From: an uncultured Clostridia bacterium
GTDB lineage: Bacteria; Bacillota; Clostridia; Oscillospirales; Acutalibacteraceae
Direction of reading: 5' to 3'
NCBI GenBank assembly: GCA_937897215.1
Contig: CALCBQ010000073.1
Span: 1-8,567 of the forward strand
Length of the DNA: 8,567 nucleotides
Positions 5,439 through 8,567 of this stretch are shown here, in pieces. A model generated the notes under the pieces. The model saw only the letters and a program-made list of their open reading frames with translations. It had not been told where the DNA came from and ran no database searches. Each line of letters starts with the position of its first letter. Position 1 is the stretch's first letter. Position numbers and translations under genes: made by a program.

Positions 5439-6971
5439 ATGGATTTCAATTCTAACAAGGACTGTATTTCTGTAAATGCCATTACATTCCAGTCAAACGC
5501 CGAGCATTCATTTGATTGCGACATAACCTTGCCCGAATATATGCCCGACATTGTGCGGATTCTTCGTTGCAGTGCTACCGCGGGAGTACAATCACACCAG
5601 ATTAACGGGGACAGAATTTCTGCTGAATGTGAATGTCTTGTAAAAGTGCTTTACATCTGCAACGAAGGTAAAATCCGATGTTTTGACCAGACACTTCACT
5701 TCGCAAAACAGATTGAACTGAACAATGCCGACACAGTTACTGACATAAATGTTGTTGCAAAAACCGATTATGTGAATTACAGAGTTTCAGGCGAACGAAA
5801 ACTTCAGGTTCACGGTGCAATTACAGTTTCCGCAAAAGCAGATGGCAAGAAAAAATACGAATATGTTAACTCTGCATCAGGCGCAGGGGTTACATCAAGA
5901 TGCGAAACTGAGGAAATCTGCGACCTTGTTTCTGTTGTGCATAAGAGTTTTCCTGTATCAGAAACAGTTGAAACGGGCCCACTTGCAGAGCCGATGGGTG
6001 CAATTATTTCGCAATGCGCAATCGCTACCATTGATGAGCTTAAAGTGATTTCTAACAAAATTTTCTTAAAGGGAGATATGATTGTCCGCACCGCTTTTAC
6101 GGGGCAGAATACCTGCCAAGTGCAGACACTTGAAAACATAATCAACATAAATCAGATTATTGAATGTCCTGAAATCAATGACAGTTGCAGTGTTGATGCA
6201 CACTTATCTGTTACTTGTCTTGAGGTGCGAGGCAGATTTGACTCTGCTGGGGACAAAAATCTCCTTGATATTTCTGCTACGTTGAATTTTTCTTCTTTCT
6301 GCTATGCTACAAGGCAAATCACTTGCATAAAAGATGCGTACTCAACCAAATATGAGTCCCAAGTGAAAAAGAGTGTTGTGTATATGCCTACACTTCAAGA
6401 GAAAATTGACGATACTTTTCTTTGTCGCGGTACTGCAGACCTTGGGGCATCCGGTGTATCAAAAGTCTTGAGTTTTGCTTGTCAGGACACATCATCAACT
6501 TTCGCGGTATCCCCTGACGGAGTTGTAATCCGTGGCGAAGTTGTTGCCGATATAATTTATGAAAACGATGCAGGCGAAATCAGTTTCGCACAAAGACAAA
6601 TCCCATTCGAATACAAACGCCCTTTACAATCAGAAAACGATGTAATGAGTTGTAAGCCTCACTGCACCGCCACCGCATCAAGTTATGTTTTAAGCGATAA
6701 CAACAAACTTGACATAAGAATCGAAATAGCCGTTTGCGGATTTGTTTTCAGCGAGAAAGAGAAAAGCATTATCACTGAAATGGGCATTGATAAATCCAAA
6801 ACTAAGACAATTAAAACCGCATCTCTTACCGTATATTTTGCAGAGTGCAATGAATCCCTTTGGAATATTGCAGAAAAATACAACACAACCGTAGATGCAA
6901 TTATGCGAGAAAATCATTTGACAAGCAATACTACCGAGAAAAAGTGCAAATTGCTTATTCCAAAGGTATAA
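5439..6971 (+). CDS. sipL: SipL-like spore-coat morphogenetic protein (SPOCS/DUF3794 repeats plus C-terminal LysM), 510 aa
   Basis: In Clostridioides difficile, SipL is needed for coat assembly and binds the ATPase SpoIVA through its LysM domain, taking the place of SpoVID of Bacillus. This protein has the same plan. Three SPOCS-like beta-rich repeats run at about 31-130, 165-285 and 320-435, the first opening with the typical LPEYMPDI. A LysM domain at 463-509 carries ESLWNIAEKYN and the AIMRENHL turn. There is no signal peptide or membrane segment, as expected for a mother-cell cytoplasmic protein. The length is close to that of C. difficile SipL as I recall it. The ATG has AAGGAG 7 nt upstream. 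spoIVA follows after 12 nt in the same operon, which supports SipL over other LysM-SPOCS proteins. The protein has 23 cysteines, unusually many. Confidence 0.9.
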   Translation: MDFNSNKDCISVNAITFQSNAEHSFDCDITLPEYMPDIVRILRCSATAGVQSHQINGDRISAECECLVKVLYICNEGKIRCFDQTLHFAKQIELNNADTVTDINVVAKTDYVNYRVSGERKLQVHGAITVSAKADGKKKYEYVNSASGAGVTSRCETEEICDLVSVVHKSFPVSETVETGPLAEPMGAIISQCAIATIDELKVISNKIFLKGDMIVRTAFTGQNTCQVQTLENIININQIIECPEINDSCSVDAHLSVTCLEVRGRFDSAGDKNLLDISATLNFSSFCYATRQITCIKDAYSTKYESQVKKSVVYMPTLQEKIDDTFLCRGTADLGASGVSKVLSFACQDTSSTFAVSPDGVVIRGEVVADIIYENDAGEISFAQRQIPFEYKRPLQSENDVMSCKPHCTATASSYVLSDNNKLDIRIEIAVCGFVFSEKEKSIITEMGIDKSKTKTIKTASLTVYFAECNESLWNIAEKYNTTVDAIMRENHLTSNTTEKKCKLLIPKV

Positions 6972-6983
6972 AGGAGGGTTAAT

Positions 6984-8462
6984 ATGAGTAATTCAAGTAT
7001 TTATAACGATATTGCCGTGCGTACAGGCGGCGACATTTACATTGGTGTTGTAGGTCCTGTAAGAACAGGTAAATCCACCTTTATAAAAAGATTTATGGAT
7101 TCTGTTGTAATTCCCAATATGGAAGACGGTGCTGTACGCGACCGTGCAACTGACGAATTACCGCAATCTTCGGCAGGGCGCACAATTATGACTACCGAGC
7201 CGAAATTCATACCTGAAAATGCGGTTAAAATCACACTCCCTGACAACGCAAGTTTTAATGTGAGAATGATTGACTGTGTTGGATACATTGTGCCGTCATC
7301 GTTAGGTTATATTGAGGGCGACCAGCCACGAATGGTGCGCACCCCTTGGTTTGAGAATGAAATCCCATTTAATATGGCGGCAGAAATCGGCACACAGAAA
7401 GTAATTACAGAACATTCAACAATCGGTCTTGTGGTTACTACTGACGGCAGTATAAGTGATATTCCCCGCGACGAATATGAAGAGGCGGAAGAACGAGTTA
7501 TCAACGAATTAAAAGAACTTAACAAGCCGTTTGTAGTGCTTCTTAACTGTATGTACCCGAAAGGCGAATCGGCACAACGACTTTGTGATGAGTTGTCAGT
7601 AAAATACTCTGTACCCGTTATGGCGGTTAACTGTCTTGAACTCAGCGAGCAAGAAATCAAAGAGATTATTACACAAATTCTTTTTGAATTCCCCGTTAAA
7701 GAAATCGGCGTTGATTTACCGCTTTGGCTTGTATCCCTCCCCGACGACCATTGGCTTAAAACCGAAGTCATTAAAAATGTGTGGGCATCTGTTGAAGATG
7801 TAACTTATGTGCGGGATATAAGCGTTATGACCGACACGCTCTGCAAATGTGAGCATATTACAGACGCGCGTATTTCTAATATGGATTTAAGCGTTGGCGG
7901 TGCTTGGATTTCGGTGCAGATGAACAACGATTTGTTCTATAAAATTCTTGAAGAAACAACGGGACTCTCTATTGACAGCGAACAAGGGCTTCTCTCTTGT
8001 ATGAAAGAGTTATCTGCAATCAAAAAAGAGTATGAGCGCATTAAATCTGCACTAGACGAAGTTGAAACTACAGGCTACGGAATTGTAATGCCCACAATTG
8101 ACCAATTGTCCCTTGAAGAGCCACAGATTGTAAAACAGGGTGGGCGTTACGGAGTGCGACTTTGTGCATCTGCACCGTCAATCCACCTTATGAAAGCGGA
8201 TATCAAGACGGAAATTGCCCCGATAGTTGGTAGTGAAAGTCAGTCAGAAGAATTGGTAAAATATCTTCTTGAGGGCTTTGAAGAAGACCCGCATAAAATC
8301 TGGGAGTCTAACATTTTTGGTAAATCCCTTAACGACCTTGTTAACGAAGGGCTTCGCAACAAACTTTACCATATGCCTACAGATGCAAGAATGAAATTCC
8401 AAGAAACATTAGAGCGAGTAATCAATGAAAGTTGTAACGGCTTGCTTTGTATAATATTATAA
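6984..8462 (+). CDS. spoIVA: Stage IV sporulation protein A, spore-coat ATPase, 492 aa
   Basis: SpoIVA binds and hydrolyses ATP to polymerise irreversibly into the basement layer of the spore coat on the forespore outer membrane. The length equals the 492 residues of the Bacillus subtilis protein and the key residues fall at the same numbers. These are the Walker A motif GPVRTGKST at 24-32 with K30; sensor threonines T70/T71 in TIMTTEP; and the Walker B aspartate D97 in MIDCVGY. The NTPase part occupies roughly 1-240, a middle domain follows, and the C-terminal part ends in the hydrophobic LLCIIL expected for the membrane-targeting and SipL/SpoVM-contacting end. A strong ribosome site AAGGAGGG (6971-6978) overlaps the last base of the sipL stop codon, so the two genes share one sigma-E transcript. 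No internal promoter was seen. The gene is complete and shows no disruption. Confidence 0.97.
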   Translation: MSNSSIYNDIAVRTGGDIYIGVVGPVRTGKSTFIKRFMDSVVIPNMEDGAVRDRATDELPQSSAGRTIMTTEPKFIPENAVKITLPDNASFNVRMIDCVGYIVPSSLGYIEGDQPRMVRTPWFENEIPFNMAAEIGTQKVITEHSTIGLVVTTDGSISDIPRDEYEEAEERVINELKELNKPFVVLLNCMYPKGESAQRLCDELSVKYSVPVMAVNCLELSEQEIKEIITQILFEFPVKEIGVDLPLWLVSLPDDHWLKTEVIKNVWASVEDVTYVRDISVMTDTLCKCEHITDARISNMDLSVGGAWISVQMNNDLFYKILEETTGLSIDSEQGLLSCMKELSAIKKEYERIKSALDEVETTGYGIVMPTIDQLSLEEPQIVKQGGRYGVRLCASAPSIHLMKADIKTEIAPIVGSESQSEELVKYLLEGFEEDPHKIWESNIFGKSLNDLVNEGLRNKLYHMPTDARMKFQETLERVINESCNGLLCIIL

Positions 8463-8473
8463 ACAGATTAAAA

Positions 8474-8510
8474 AACAAGGACAGACCACAAAAAGTCTGT
8501 CCTTGTTGTT
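8474..8510 (+). terminator. Strong intrinsic terminator of the sipL-spoIVA operon
   Basis: AACAAGGACAGAC (8474-8486) pairs perfectly over 13 bp with GTCTGTCCTTGTT (8495-8507) around an 8-nt A-rich loop. The downstream side is T-rich (TTGTT into GTTTG). The A-run at 8470-8475 would supply a U-run for transcripts from the other strand, so it may act in both directions. It begins 12 nt after the spoIVA stop. Confidence 0.92.
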
Positions 8511-8511
8511 T

Positions 8512-8533
8512 GACAAATTATAGTTTGTCGAAC
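8512..8533 (+). repeat. Post-terminator motif, copy B
   Basis: GACAAATTAT followed by the 12-mer AGTTTGTCGAAC (8522-8533) begins 5 nt after the spoIVA terminator stem. It matches the minus-strand copy at 78-99 at 19 of 22 positions. GACAAA (8512-8517) and TTTGTC (8524-8529) also form a small hairpin here, which copy A keeps only partly. No gene is visible in 8534-8567. Confidence 0.5.
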
Positions 8534-8567
8534 TCTTTGCATAGACATAACCTATTACCCTCCCTCG

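Noticed and set aside
7307..7771. 154-aa open frame on the minus strand inside spoIVA
   Set aside because: It is antisense to a complete, highly conserved gene, with a composition expected from reverse reading and no domain.

Overview
This window looks like chromosomal DNA of a low-GC, spore-forming Firmicute of the class Clostridia, probably a gut member of the Oscillospiraceae/Ruminococcus group. The evidence is a sipL-spoIVA spore-coat operon behind a textbook sigma-E promoter, strong AGGAGG-type ribosome binding sites, intrinsic hairpin/T-run terminators, and short palindromic intergenic repeats. The lineage is inference; the sporulation genes are clear.

Layout. (1) 1-1226: a minus-strand gene for a membrane-anchored extracytoplasmic protein of unknown function (157-1083), with its terminator at 104-136 and a palindromic repeat at 12-31. 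It is divergent from the next gene and the two share a 143-bp intergenic region with back-to-back promoters. (2) 1227-2954: a two-gene operon encoding a membrane-anchored VanY-type (M15B) D,D-carboxypeptidase with a 19-threonine stalk, then a PlsC-type lysophosphatidate acyltransferase, ended by a terminator. (3) 2968-5148: a single-gene unit with its own sigma-A promoter and terminator, encoding a five-helix membrane protein with an extracytoplasmic Cys-type (formylglycine) sulfatase domain. (4) 5149-5438: a gene-free region holding an unusual array of eight short hairpins separated by exact 7-mers, followed by a sigma-E promoter. (5) 5439-8510: sipL and spoIVA, 12 nt apart, ended by a strong terminator.

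How the genes work together. SipL and SpoIVA are direct partners in clostridial spore-coat assembly: SpoIVA is the ATPase that polymerises on the forespore outer membrane, and SipL binds it through its LysM domain. Their tight linkage behind one mother-cell promoter fits that role. The left half is envelope-related (peptidoglycan trimming, phospholipid synthesis, a surface sulfatase, an anchored unknown protein) with no sign of a single pathway.

The most unusual sequence is the hairpin array at 5168-5364. Four copies of TCGATAT on the left and four of ATATCGA on the right can pair in nested order, with a different small hairpin in each gap and almost no unpaired bases between elements. This predicts a ladder of perfect four-way junctions. 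A second unexplained signal is a 22-nt motif found just after two different terminators, at opposite ends of the window and in the same orientation relative to the gene it follows.
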